This document shows positions 6,740 through 13,865 of a stretch of DNA of 17,703 nt, piece after piece. Position numbers and translations under genes: made by a program. The stretch covers positions 1-17,703 of the forward strand of contig JANXMD010000217.1 in the NCBI GenBank assembly GCA_025354845.1. The letters run 5' to 3'. The notes below the pieces were generated by a model. It worked only from the letters and a program-made list of their open reading frames with translations, searched no databases and had not been told where the DNA came from. The DNA is from Verrucomicrobiota bacterium (lineage in GTDB: Bacteria > Verrucomicrobiota > Verrucomicrobiia > Limisphaerales > UBA9464). The number at the start of each line of letters is the position of its first letter. The first letter of the stretch is position 1.

Positions 6740-8338
6740 ATGCATTCTGCGGCTGATCCTCCGACGGCCGACTTTGATGTGGTGATTTGCGGTGGGTCTC
6801 TCGCCGGGGCGTCAACCGCCCTGCTTCTGCTCCGAAACCGCCCGACACTCCGCGTTGCGGTGGTTGAAAAATCCACGCGCTTCCCTAGGCGCGTCGGCGA
6901 AGCAACGGTCGAGATCAGTGGTTTTTTTCTCAGCAAGGTGCTCGGGCTCACCCAGCATCTCAACGAACACCACCTCACCAAACAGGGAATGCGCTTCTGG
7001 TTTTCGAATTCCGAAACCAAATCCCTGGAGGACTGCGCGGAGATTGGCGGACGCTACCTCGCCCGCGTGCCGTCATGGCAGGTAGATCGCAGCGTCCTGG
7101 ACGAGGAGGCACTGCGGTTGGCGGTGGAAGCCGGGGCGATTCTCCTTCGTCCCGCGAAAGCCTTGAAGATCGCGCTCCAGGCAGGTGGAACCCAGTCGGT
7201 GGAGATCGAGGACCCGTCAGGAAAACGCGAACTCACCGGACGTTGGGTCGTGGATGCCAGTGGATTCGCCGCGCTGCTTGCCCGGCAGGAAGGCTGGTAC
7301 TGCCGCAATACGGATCATCCAACCACCGCGGTCTGGGCACGATGGAAGGGCGTGAAGGATTGGGACGGACGTGAACTCGCGACCCGGTATCCGGAATGGT
7401 TCGGGGCGTGTCATGGCATTCGCACCACCGCGACGAACCACGTGATGGGCGACGGCTGGTGGTCGTGGTGGATTCCTCTGAAGGGCGGAGACACTTCGAT
7501 TGGCGTCGTGTTTGATCAGCGCTTCGTGAAATGGCCGCAGGACGGAACCCTGTCCGACCGACTCAAACAGTTCCTCACGGCACACCACCCGGTGGCCCAG
7601 GAGATGTTGACCCAGGCGATCCCGGTGGAAGGCGATGTGAGATTGCGGGCGAATCTCGCCTATTCCACGAAGGTCTTCGCGGGCGATGGGTTTGTTCTCG
7701 CCGGCGATGCCGCCGGATTCATCGATCCCCTCTACAGCCCGGGCATGGATTGGTTGACCTACACCACGACCCGGGCCGCGGAGCTCATCCTTTCCGAGCG
7801 AAAAGGGATTGCCGCGGACTCACTCACGGACAGCATCAGTGCCCACAATCGAGCATTCACGCAGTCCTATGATCGCTGGTTCACGGCCATCTATCGGAAC
7901 AAGTACGAATATCTGGGTGACTTCGAATTGATGCGAACCGCCTTCCGGTTGGATCTGGGGCTTTACTACATCGGCGTGGTGTCACAGCCCTTCAAGTTCG
8001 GCCCGGGAGCCCTGCGCCATTCCGTCTTCACCCTCTCCAGCTCGGACATCCCCTACTTCCTGATCCGCACCTACAATCGTCGACTCGTCAAGATCGCTCG
8101 ATCCCGCCGGAAACGCGGCGTCTTCGGAATTCACAATGCACGGCGGCGATACCTATTGAACGGATTCCTCCCGGACGATTCGACAGCGGTTCCGGTCTTG
8201 AAGGGCATCGTTGGGTGGATGCTCTTGGAACTTCTTGAAGGTTGGCGAAGCTGGTTCCAAGAAGAACACCCTACACACAATTCCACCGAGGATTCCAGTT
8301 CCCCAAATCGGCGGCGGGCGAAATCTGAGCCTGTTTAA
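6740..8338 (+). CDS. Flavin-dependent halogenase-like enzyme
   Basis: A 532-residue FAD enzyme. The N-terminal nucleotide loop is VVICGGSLAGAS (residues 14-25), a second FAD-contact motif is GDAAGFIDPLYSPG (322-335), and the halogenase signature WxWxIP appears as Trp241-x-Trp243-x-Ile245-Pro246. RVGEATVE (51-58) matches the GE-rich loop of this family, and Lys81 in TKQGMRFWF is placed where halogenases have their catalytic lysine. Such enzymes use FADH2, O2 and halide to halogenate electron-rich rings or ACP-bound substrates; xanthomonadin and flexirubin-type pigment loci also encode one. I chose ATG 6740 over an upstream TTG because a GAGAAAG ribosome-binding site precedes it. Its stop shares the TTAA at 8335-8338 with the convergent radical SAM gene. 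A non-halogenating FAD monooxygenase or reductase remains possible. Confidence 0.82.
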   Translation: MHSAADPPTADFDVVICGGSLAGASTALLLLRNRPTLRVAVVEKSTRFPRRVGEATVEISGFFLSKVLGLTQHLNEHHLTKQGMRFWFSNSETKSLEDCAEIGGRYLARVPSWQVDRSVLDEEALRLAVEAGAILLRPAKALKIALQAGGTQSVEIEDPSGKRELTGRWVVDASGFAALLARQEGWYCRNTDHPTTAVWARWKGVKDWDGRELATRYPEWFGACHGIRTTATNHVMGDGWWSWWIPLKGGDTSIGVVFDQRFVKWPQDGTLSDRLKQFLTAHHPVAQEMLTQAIPVEGDVRLRANLAYSTKVFAGDGFVLAGDAAGFIDPLYSPGMDWLTYTTTRAAELILSERKGIAADSLTDSISAHNRAFTQSYDRWFTAIYRNKYEYLGDFELMRTAFRLDLGLYYIGVVSQPFKFGPGALRHSVFTLSSSDIPYFLIRTYNRRLVKIARSRRKRGVFGIHNARRRYLLNGFLPDDSTAVPVLKGIVGWMLLELLEGWRSWFQEEHPTHNSTEDSSSPNRRRAKSEPV

Positions 8339-9408
8339 CCCCGTCCCGCTGGCGCCGCCTCTTGAAGAGTCGCGGCGCATCGGCGAGCCGCAAAATGGCT
8401 CGCAAGACTTGTCATCGACGGTTCCATTCCAGCCGAGTCGATCGCCTCGAGCACGCGCTCCTCCGTCATGATGAAGCGGTCCCGTTTGTAGATCACGTAA
8501 TCCTCCCGCATTGCCTCCGGGGTAATATTGATCGTGCAAAGATTCGCGCCCGCAAGGAGCCCACGCAGGTATCCGCCTTGCGGGGCGGAAAGGTTTAGTG
8601 CGCTGACCGCGGGAACGACCCAGTCCGGTCGCATCAACCGAAGAGCCGCCATGCAGTTCAACGTCAGGTCAATCGAAGCCTGCGGCGCGTGACCCAGCGG
8701 TGTTTCAGCACCGGAGACAAAGGGACTGACGCTGCATCCGATCAGTGGCAGAGCGCCCGCCAGCTTGAGATTCTGCAGCATGGAGGGAATTCCCTCTCCC
8801 GGGAGTCCGGCAATGAATCCGGAACTCACATTCCAGCCCTGGTCGGCAAGCCAGCGGATATACGTGACCCGCTCTTCAAGAGTGCCGGGACCCTCAAGCG
8901 CTTCGTAGCGGGCCGCATCGGCCAATTCAAATTTGACAATGTACGTGGACGCTCCGGCTTCCTGGAGTTCAGACGAAAGTTCCTGAGACAAGGTGCCGAG
9001 GCACACGCTGATTCCCAGGTTGGTCTCACGTCGAAGAATCCGAACCAGTGGCAGCACCACACCGCGCACGGCGACGGGATCTTCACCGGCTTGAATGTTT
9101 ACATCGGTAATCGAAAGCGGACGGTTTCGGATCAACAACTCCGCGAGGACCTCGGGATCTTCCCGACGGCGCGCCAGCCCTCGATTGTCGCGGCGCATTC
9201 CGCAATAGTGGCAGTTTTCCCGGCAGAAGTTGGACACCTCCACCACGGCCCGGACAAAGACCCGGCGTCCAAAATGATCCCGCAAGGCCTGGTTCGCACG
9301 GGCATGCAACTCCTCCTGAGCGGCACCTGCCGCTTCGAGTGAATCAACACCGGGAAACCACCTGGAAATCACCGAAACAGTGTTGGTGAACCGGACCGCA
9401 AAGTCCAT
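8335..9408 (-). CDS. HydE/BioB-superfamily radical SAM enzyme
   Basis: A 357-residue radical SAM protein. The 4Fe-4S/SAM motif is CxxxCxxC with Cys62, Cys66 and Cys69 (FCRENCHYCG). The rest follows HydE rather than BioB: NIQAGEDP (104-111), SLGT-type strand at 137-140, GLPG (201-204), SPFVSGAETPLG (228-239), PAVSALNLSAPQGG, AGAN (286-289) and NITPEAMREDYVIY (294-307). BioB needs a second cluster held by Cys residues and an Arg; the Cys in BioB's CSGG motif is Ser195 here and the Arg of SAGRE is not conserved, so biotin synthase is unlikely. HydE acts in hydrogenase H-cluster assembly, but no HydF, HydG or hydrogenase lies in this window. A tailoring step on the pigment or its precursor is the likelier job; the substrate is unknown. 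ATG 9408 is the first start after an in-frame stop. Confidence 0.85.
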   Translation of the reverse strand: MDFAVRFTNTVSVISRWFPGVDSLEAAGAAQEELHARANQALRDHFGRRVFVRAVVEVSNFCRENCHYCGMRRDNRGLARRREDPEVLAELLIRNRPLSITDVNIQAGEDPVAVRGVVLPLVRILRRETNLGISVCLGTLSQELSSELQEAGASTYIVKFELADAARYEALEGPGTLEERVTYIRWLADQGWNVSSGFIAGLPGEGIPSMLQNLKLAGALPLIGCSVSPFVSGAETPLGHAPQASIDLTLNCMAALRLMRPDWVVPAVSALNLSAPQGGYLRGLLAGANLCTINITPEAMREDYVIYKRDRFIMTEERVLEAIDSAGMEPSMTSLASHFAARRCAATLQEAAPAGRG

Positions 9409-9473
9409 CCATCAAACGGTCGAATGGCCATCGCGTGGTGGACAGAACGAGAGCCTGCCGGAACTCTCCTGCC

Positions 9474-10166
9474 GTGTTTGCTGCCGACCGCACGTGCGCT
9501 GCCATCATTCCCTGCCGAAACGAGGCGGGTCGAATCGGCGACGTCATCCGTGGAGTTCGCACGTATCTTTCGACCGTCATCGTCGTGGATGACGCGTCAG
9601 AGGACGGGACCGGCGCGGAGGCTCGAAGCGCCCAGGCGGTGGTGCTTCGCCACACAACCTGCGACGGAAAGGGTGCGGCCTTCATCACCGCTTGGCAGGA
9701 GGCGCAGCAACGGGGTTTCCAGTGGGTTCTGCACATGGACGGAGACGGTCAGCATGCGCCCACGGATGTTCCCCGATTTCTCGAGGCGTCGACCGGAGGC
9801 GCTTCGCTGGTGATTGGAAACCGATTCGAGAATCCCGGCGCCATTCCGTGGAGGCGACGTGTGGTCAATCGCTGGATGAGTCGGCGCCTGTCGCTCCTTA
9901 CCGGCGCATCGCTTCCCGATTCGCAATGCGGATTTCGCCTGGTGCATCTGCAAACCGTGCTCTCCCTCCCGATCCGCACCCGGCACTTCGAGATTGAATC
10001 GGAGTTGTGTGTCGCCTTCGCCCGCGCCGGGAAGGAAATCCGATTCATCCCGGTGCAGGCACGCTACGGCGATGAGGTCAGCAAGATCTCTCCAATTCAG
10101 GACGCGTTTCGTTGGTGGAAATGGTATGCGGCGGAGCGCAACCACCCAATGCGTTTCACTTCTTGA
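9474..10166 (+). CDS. Family-2 glycosyltransferase (DPM1/DpgS-like)
   Basis: A 230-residue GT-A fold enzyme. The start pattern CAAIIPCRNEA is followed by the nucleotide-binding VVDDASEDGT and the DxD-type metal site MDGDGQH, with the acceptor-side motif PDSQCGFRLV further on. Most of these enzymes move a sugar from a nucleotide donor to a polyprenyl phosphate or lipid. There is no C-terminal membrane domain, and the protein is shorter than polyprenyl-phosphate glycosyltransferases with membrane anchors. I prefer GTG 9474 because it places the first strand within ten residues of the N-terminus; an in-frame GTG at 9435 would add 13 residues of atypical sequence. Aryl-polyene clusters often carry such a domain fused to an acyltransferase; here it stands alone. 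It ends in an 11-bp overlap with the convergent methyltransferase gene. Confidence 0.82.
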   Translation: MFAADRTCAAIIPCRNEAGRIGDVIRGVRTYLSTVIVVDDASEDGTGAEARSAQAVVLRHTTCDGKGAAFITAWQEAQQRGFQWVLHMDGDGQHAPTDVPRFLEASTGGASLVIGNRFENPGAIPWRRRVVNRWMSRRLSLLTGASLPDSQCGFRLVHLQTVLSLPIRTRHFEIESELCVAFARAGKEIRFIPVQARYGDEVSKISPIQDAFRWWKWYAAERNHPMRFTS

Positions 10167-10833
10167 GCGCGAGCAAGACCCGGGTCCCGTGCTCGAGCCA
10201 CACCGTTGCATCGTCAAGCCCGGCCGATTGAGCCAATCGCTTCCATTCACCGACACGCCACCCCCGTCGAATCGACAGTACGGCGTCGGATCTAAAGTGC
10301 TTCGACTCCCCAAGGCACACGCACCATAGGATCATTTGGAACAAGAGGTTTCGGTGGAGATCGCACAGCAGCACCAACCGACCGGCAACCCGCCCCGCCT
10401 CAGAGAAATGCCGGATCACTTCCGATTCCGAAGGCAGGTGATGGGTCATCGTGGTTGCGAGAACCACGTCGAACGCGTGGTCATTAAAGGGAAGTTCCGT
10501 TACAGAACCAACCACGTGACGAGTGCCTGGATCGAGCCGAGCAGCAACCGGGCAAAGATCCAGATTGGTGAATTCCCAGGACCATCCCTGTTCCGAAGCC
10601 CAGTCACTGAGGATCCGGCCGAGCTGACCGTTCCCCGAGCCCAGATCCAGGATCCGCAGGCGCTGGCACGTCGCCTCCCCCAGCAGGTTCGGAATCCAAG
10701 TCCGGAACGGACGTTCGAATTGGGTCAGCTTGTTAAGCCGTTCCAGTGCGCCATAGTGCGCGCGGATCTCCTCTGGTGTTCGATCGTCTCCATCAAAGTA
10801 TTCCGCTTGCATCGCTCGATGCCGCAAAAACAT
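10156..10833 (-). CDS. Class I SAM-dependent methyltransferase
   Basis: A 225-residue Rossmann-fold methyltransferase. Motif I is ILDLGSGNGQLG (residues 61-72), the acidic residue ending strand 2 is in FTNLDLCP, and the strand-4 region reads FDVVLATTMTHHLP. The N-terminal segment RHRAMQAEYFDGDD...ALERLNKLT resembles a common bacterial family of uncharacterised methyltransferases found beside polyketide-like clusters. It could methylate the aryl head group, as the E. coli aryl polyene carries a ring methyl, but the acceptor cannot be read from the sequence. I use ATG 10833, which keeps the FLRHR segment; ATG 10812 is the alternative. The gene is divergent from the small membrane-protein gene with only 18 bp between starts, and convergent with the glycosyltransferase. 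Confidence 0.83.
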   Translation of the reverse strand: MFLRHRAMQAEYFDGDDRTPEEIRAHYGALERLNKLTQFERPFRTWIPNLLGEATCQRLRILDLGSGNGQLGRILSDWASEQGWSWEFTNLDLCPVAARLDPGTRHVVGSVTELPFNDHAFDVVLATTMTHHLPSESEVIRHFSEAGRVAGRLVLLCDLHRNLLFQMILWCVCLGESKHFRSDAVLSIRRGWRVGEWKRLAQSAGLDDATVWLEHGTRVLLALKK

Positions 10834-10851
10834 TGTCGAAGCCTAATCGCG

Positions 10852-11211
10852 ATGCCGTTCCCCGAACAAGTTTCCTCCACCACGCCACCCGTCCGCCGTC
10901 ATTGGGCGCTGCGAATCGCGATCTTGGCTGGGACAGCCTACCTCTTTGCCTGGGCCTGCGGCGCGGCAATGCAGGCGGACTCCAAGTTATCCACCCCACC
11001 GGGTTTGTTTCGGGGCATGTTGCATGGCGCAATGATGCCGGTTGCCTGGCCCGCTCTGCTGGCGGGACACGAACAAGAGATTTACGCCCGGGTAAATACC
11101 GGCGTGCCGTACAAACTGGGGTACTCGCTGGGCGTCAACGCGTCCGGACTCTTCTTCTTCGGCTGGCTGTTCTTGAGCCTCGGCGGCTTTCGACAGAAAA
11201 CGAAACGCTAG
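10852..11211 (+). CDS. Small conserved-looking membrane protein of unknown function
   Basis: A 119-residue protein with hydrophobic segments at about residues 19-40, 53-71 and 90-112, and a basic C-terminus (RQKTKR). The middle stretch GMLHGAMMPVAWPALLAGHE, then IYARVNTGVPYKLGYSLGVN and FFFGWLF, is rich in Gly, Asn and aromatic residues and looks like a constrained family rather than a spurious frame. I know no function for it. ATG 10852 is the only start that keeps the first membrane helix whole; no clear Shine-Dalgarno precedes it. The gene starts 18 bp from the divergent methyltransferase and its TAG shares the CTAG at 11208-11211 with the convergent gene. Its place inside the pigment locus suggests a membrane accessory to synthesis or export, which is inference. 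Confidence 0.68.
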   Translation: MPFPEQVSSTTPPVRRHWALRIAILAGTAYLFAWACGAAMQADSKLSTPPGLFRGMLHGAMMPVAWPALLAGHEQEIYARVNTGVPYKLGYSLGVNASGLFFFGWLFLSLGGFRQKTKR

Positions 11212-11948
11212 CGAAAAACGCTGCAGTACACTTCGTAGGCATTGACCGAGCCGCCAACAAAATAGGCCGTCGACGGCAGCGTGAAGGATCGCGCGATCCG
11301 ATCGAATACAAGATCAAGAACCGCCTCCGGTTCGTTGGGATCGTAGGCCCGGAACTCGATCCTGGTCGGATTTTCCGCCGCGGAAATCAGAACCACCGCG
11401 TGATTTAGAGTAAGCGTCGGGAAGGTAAGCACATGAAGCACCGGAGCCCGATTCTCGCGCACCGCGGTCAACAACCGTGTGGCTTCCATTGCCTGCCCCG
11501 ATCGGGTGAACGGAAGGATCATCCGCCAATGACCGCGTTGGAAATAACTGCGCCACGCCCCCCCAGCCTCCGCCTTTAAAAACCGCTCTTTGGCGACGCT
11601 CAAGGCCTGGAGCGTCGCAAATCCGGGAAAGACAACTCGGTCGGCATCAGGACCGATGGCTCGCGCATCGCACTTGAGCAGTCGCCGCAGACGACCCCGA
11701 AGTTCCCCATCTCCAAGCGGCGGCGAGGACGGCTCAAATCGCGCATGCACATGGAACAGCTTGACCAACCGCGCCAGGACGAAGCATCGCAGGGTGTAAC
11801 CGGGAGGTGGATCCCGTCGCTGGTGCACCTGCTGCAACGTCACCGGATCCCGCGAGTAGCTCCACAACGTTTCATTCCGGAACGCAACGACGTCGGCGGG
11901 GTGTTGCATCGGCGGAAGAGTCACGGGCGCGGAGCTTGCACCGCTCAT
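11208..11948 (-). CDS. Unknown protein with possible papain-like Cys/His/Asp triad
   Basis: A 246-residue soluble protein with no recognised name. The layout suggests a transglutaminase/papain-like fold: Cys55 opening a helix in LRCFVLARLVKLFHVHARFEP-type sequence, His183 in a strand (TLNHAVVLIS) and Asp203 in FRAYDPNEPE on the next strand. Cysteine peptidases of the C39 kind use this order. There is no signal peptide, so it would act in the cytoplasm. I chose ATG 11948; a TTG at 11972 and an ATG at 11909 are alternatives and no start has a good ribosome-binding site. It is convergent with the small membrane-protein gene through a shared CTAG and divergent from the acyl-ligase gene. The triad is a reading from motif spacing alone; acyl transfer or chain release instead of peptide cleavage would fit the locus. 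Confidence 0.7.
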   Translation of the reverse strand: MSGASSAPVTLPPMQHPADVVAFRNETLWSYSRDPVTLQQVHQRRDPPPGYTLRCFVLARLVKLFHVHARFEPSSPPLGDGELRGRLRRLLKCDARAIGPDADRVVFPGFATLQALSVAKERFLKAEAGGAWRSYFQRGHWRMILPFTRSGQAMEATRLLTAVRENRAPVLHVLTFPTLTLNHAVVLISAAENPTRIEFRAYDPNEPEAVLDLVFDRIARSFTLPSTAYFVGGSVNAYEVYCSVFR

Positions 11949-12078
11949 CGCCGGCAGCGCAAGCGACTCCAAGACTGCCGCCTGGCGGTGCGAGGCCCCG
12001 TCCTGTTTCCATCAGCCAAAGGCCTGCCTGCTCATTCCCCTTGCACCAACCCCTGGGCGCGGGCTAACACCCGGCGCA

Positions 12079-13359
12079 ATGCTTGACGATCGCTGGCGCG
12101 AGTGTGTCGCCACACAGGCCAACGAAACTGCGTTGCACGACTCCGCGAGCGGCCGCTTTTGGACCTTTCGCCAACTGGCCGACGCGGCGGATGCAGGGGT
12201 AGCGGCGGGTCCAGAAGGCATCCACTTCCCGATCGGAAACGGCGTGGAATTCATTCTCGCCGTCCTGCGTGCCTGGCGTTCGCGAAGCCCGATTTGCCCC
12301 CTCGAAGCGGGCCAGTCCCGTCCCGAGATCTCCCAACCACCTGCCTCCCTCGTCCACCTTAAAACGACTTCGGGAACTACCGGAAGGCAGCGTTGTGTTG
12401 CCTTCACGGCGCCGCAGTTGATCGCAGACGCCGACGCCATCGTCGAAACGATGGGACTGACGCCCAAGCACCCGAGCCTTGGCGTCATCTCACTCGCCCA
12501 CAGTTACGGCTTTTCAAATCTGGTGCTCCCGCTCCTGTTGCACGGGATTCCGCTCATTCTGGTGCCATCCCCCCTCCCCGGGGCCCTGGGTCCGTCGGCA
12601 CGGATCCTGGGATCGGTTGGACTCACGCTTCCCGCGGTGCCCGCCCTGTGGCGAAGCTGGCACGAGGCGAATGCAATTCCAGAAAACGTGAAGATCGCGA
12701 TCTCAGCCGGAGCGGTCCTGCCAGTGGCCCTGGAGCGATCCCTCTTCGAGAAGAGCGGGCTCAAACTTCACAATTTTCTCGGGGCCACCGAATGCGGCGG
12801 CATTGCGTACGACGCGACGTCCCATCCTCGCGTCGATCCCCGGTTCGTGGGACGGGCGCTCCGTGGTGTTGCAGTGAATCGAGCCGAAGACGGCTGCCTG
12901 GAAGTCCGCAGTCCCGCCGTTGGCCAAACCTATTGGCCAGACGCCGAATCCGCTCTCGAAGGTGGGCGGTATCGCTCCAGCGACGTGATCGATCTGAGCC
13001 CGAACGGGGACCTGTTTCTCGTCGGACGTGCGGACGACCGTATTCACGTCGCGGGACGAAAATTGGCGCCTGAATCCGTGGAGGCCGTTCTCCGGATGCA
13101 TCCCGACGTCCGCGAGTGCATCGTCTTTGGCATTCCGACCGCAGGGCAACGAGGCGAATCCATCGTGGCGGTCATCGAGGCCCACTGTTCGCTCGGTCCG
13201 GATGCCTTGCGAGCCTTTGCGCTCGAACGCTTGCCGGCGTGGCAGATCCCCCGCGTCTGGAAATTCCTCGAATCTCTTCCCGCGAACCCCCGCGGCAAGC
13301 AGTCGCGAAATCAATGGCGGCGGGAGCTGTTTCCCGATCTCAACCCGAAGGAGTCCTGA
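12079..13359 (+). CDS. ANL-family acyl/aryl ligase (AMP-forming)
   Basis: A 426-residue adenylating enzyme, short for the superfamily because the N-terminal part is trimmed. Core motifs are the P-loop TSGTTGRQR (97-105), the aromatic-pocket helix NFLGATECGG (232-241), Asp302 in YRSSD, the hinge GRADDRIHVAGRKL (317-329), and a C-terminal catalytic Lys407 in PRGKQS. It should activate a carboxylic acid as its adenylate and load it onto CoA or the ACP. In aryl-polyene systems the matching protein (ApeH) loads 4-hydroxybenzoate onto the ACP, so an aromatic starter is the best guess. The P-loop has Gln-Arg where most members have Pro-Lys. No strong ribosome-binding site precedes ATG 12079. Its stop lies 14 bp from the convergent dehydratase stop. 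Confidence 0.87.
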   Translation: MLDDRWRECVATQANETALHDSASGRFWTFRQLADAADAGVAAGPEGIHFPIGNGVEFILAVLRAWRSRSPICPLEAGQSRPEISQPPASLVHLKTTSGTTGRQRCVAFTAPQLIADADAIVETMGLTPKHPSLGVISLAHSYGFSNLVLPLLLHGIPLILVPSPLPGALGPSARILGSVGLTLPAVPALWRSWHEANAIPENVKIAISAGAVLPVALERSLFEKSGLKLHNFLGATECGGIAYDATSHPRVDPRFVGRALRGVAVNRAEDGCLEVRSPAVGQTYWPDAESALEGGRYRSSDVIDLSPNGDLFLVGRADDRIHVAGRKLAPESVEAVLRMHPDVRECIVFGIPTAGQRGESIVAVIEAHCSLGPDALRAFALERLPAWQIPRVWKFLESLPANPRGKQSRNQWRRELFPDLNPKES

Positions 13360-13373
13360 ATTGGGAGCCGGAA

Positions 13374-13829
13374 TCAGGCACCCAACGCGGGTTCCCGCAC
13401 GGGCGAACCCGAGAGGACGACCTCACATTGCAGGATCAACTGTCCGCGAACGCTCGCTGTCGACTGCGCCTGGACCAGGGCTCCCATTCTTCCTACGACG
13501 CGTGCGTGAACCGTGATGGTTTCCCCGGGGCGGGCCGACCCGAGAATCTTTGCGGCGCGAATCGCGGTAAGCTTGAGATCCGGCAGAGGCAAACGAGTCG
13601 GATCACTCTGTGCCACCACCCCAGCCAATTGCGCGGCCGCTTCCACCAGCAACACCCCGGGCATCAGCGGATGGTCTGGAAAGTGGCCTTCAAGAAACGG
13701 TTCATCGCCACGGAGTGTGTACTCCCCGGAACCGCTGACTCCCGGCTCGAGCGTGAGCAGGCGGTCCAAAAAGCGAAACTCCGCTCCGTGGGGCAATGCC
13801 TTGAGCGCCGCGGTCAACAATTCAGGCAT
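13374..13829 (-). CDS. FabZ-like 3-hydroxyacyl-ACP dehydratase
   Basis: A 151-residue hotdog-fold protein. The active-site helix reads EGHFPDHPLMPGVLLVEAAAQLAG, with His49 and Glu63 spaced exactly 14 residues apart as in FabZ (His and Glu of E. coli FabZ). It should remove water from beta-hydroxyacyl-ACP to leave the trans double bond that accumulates as the polyene. The start is fixed by GGGAG at 13840-13836, six bases before ATG 13829. It follows the LolA-like gene by 36 bp and is the last gene of the minus-strand run exporter, LolA, dehydratase. Aryl-polyene loci usually encode two dehydratase-type proteins that act as a heterodimer (ApeI/ApeP); only one is visible here. Confidence 0.9.
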   Translation of the reverse strand: MPELLTAALKALPHGAEFRFLDRLLTLEPGVSGSGEYTLRGDEPFLEGHFPDHPLMPGVLLVEAAAQLAGVVAQSDPTRLPLPDLKLTAIRAAKILGSARPGETITVHARVVGRMGALVQAQSTASVRGQLILQCEVVLSGSPVREPALGA

Positions 13830-13835
13830 ACCCCA

Positions 13836-13840
13836 CTCCC
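13836..13840 (-). promoter_or_regulatory. Ribosome-binding site for the dehydratase gene
   Basis: GGGAG on the minus strand, six bases before ATG 13829, in the 36-bp gap after the LolA-like gene. It supports the chosen start. Confidence 0.65.
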
Positions 13841-13865
13841 GTTTCCCGGCAGGTTTGGGTGGCGT

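Noticed and set aside
6918..6930. Run of seven T bases in the halogenase gene as a programmed frameshift site.
   Set aside because: The reading frame is continuous through it (Gly-Phe-Phe-Leu-Ser) and the protein downstream keeps all motifs; no alternative product is evident.
8335..9408. Biotin synthase (bioB) as the identity of the radical SAM gene.
   Set aside because: The BioB CSGG cysteine is Ser195 and the SAGRE arginine is not conserved, so the second iron-sulfur cluster that donates sulfur cannot be bound as in BioB; the remaining motifs fit HydE better.
12041..12070. TTGCAC and TAACAC before the acyl-ligase gene as a promoter.
   Set aside because: Spacing of 18 and a three-of-six -10 match are near what chance gives in this sequence, and it would leave almost no leader before ATG 12079.
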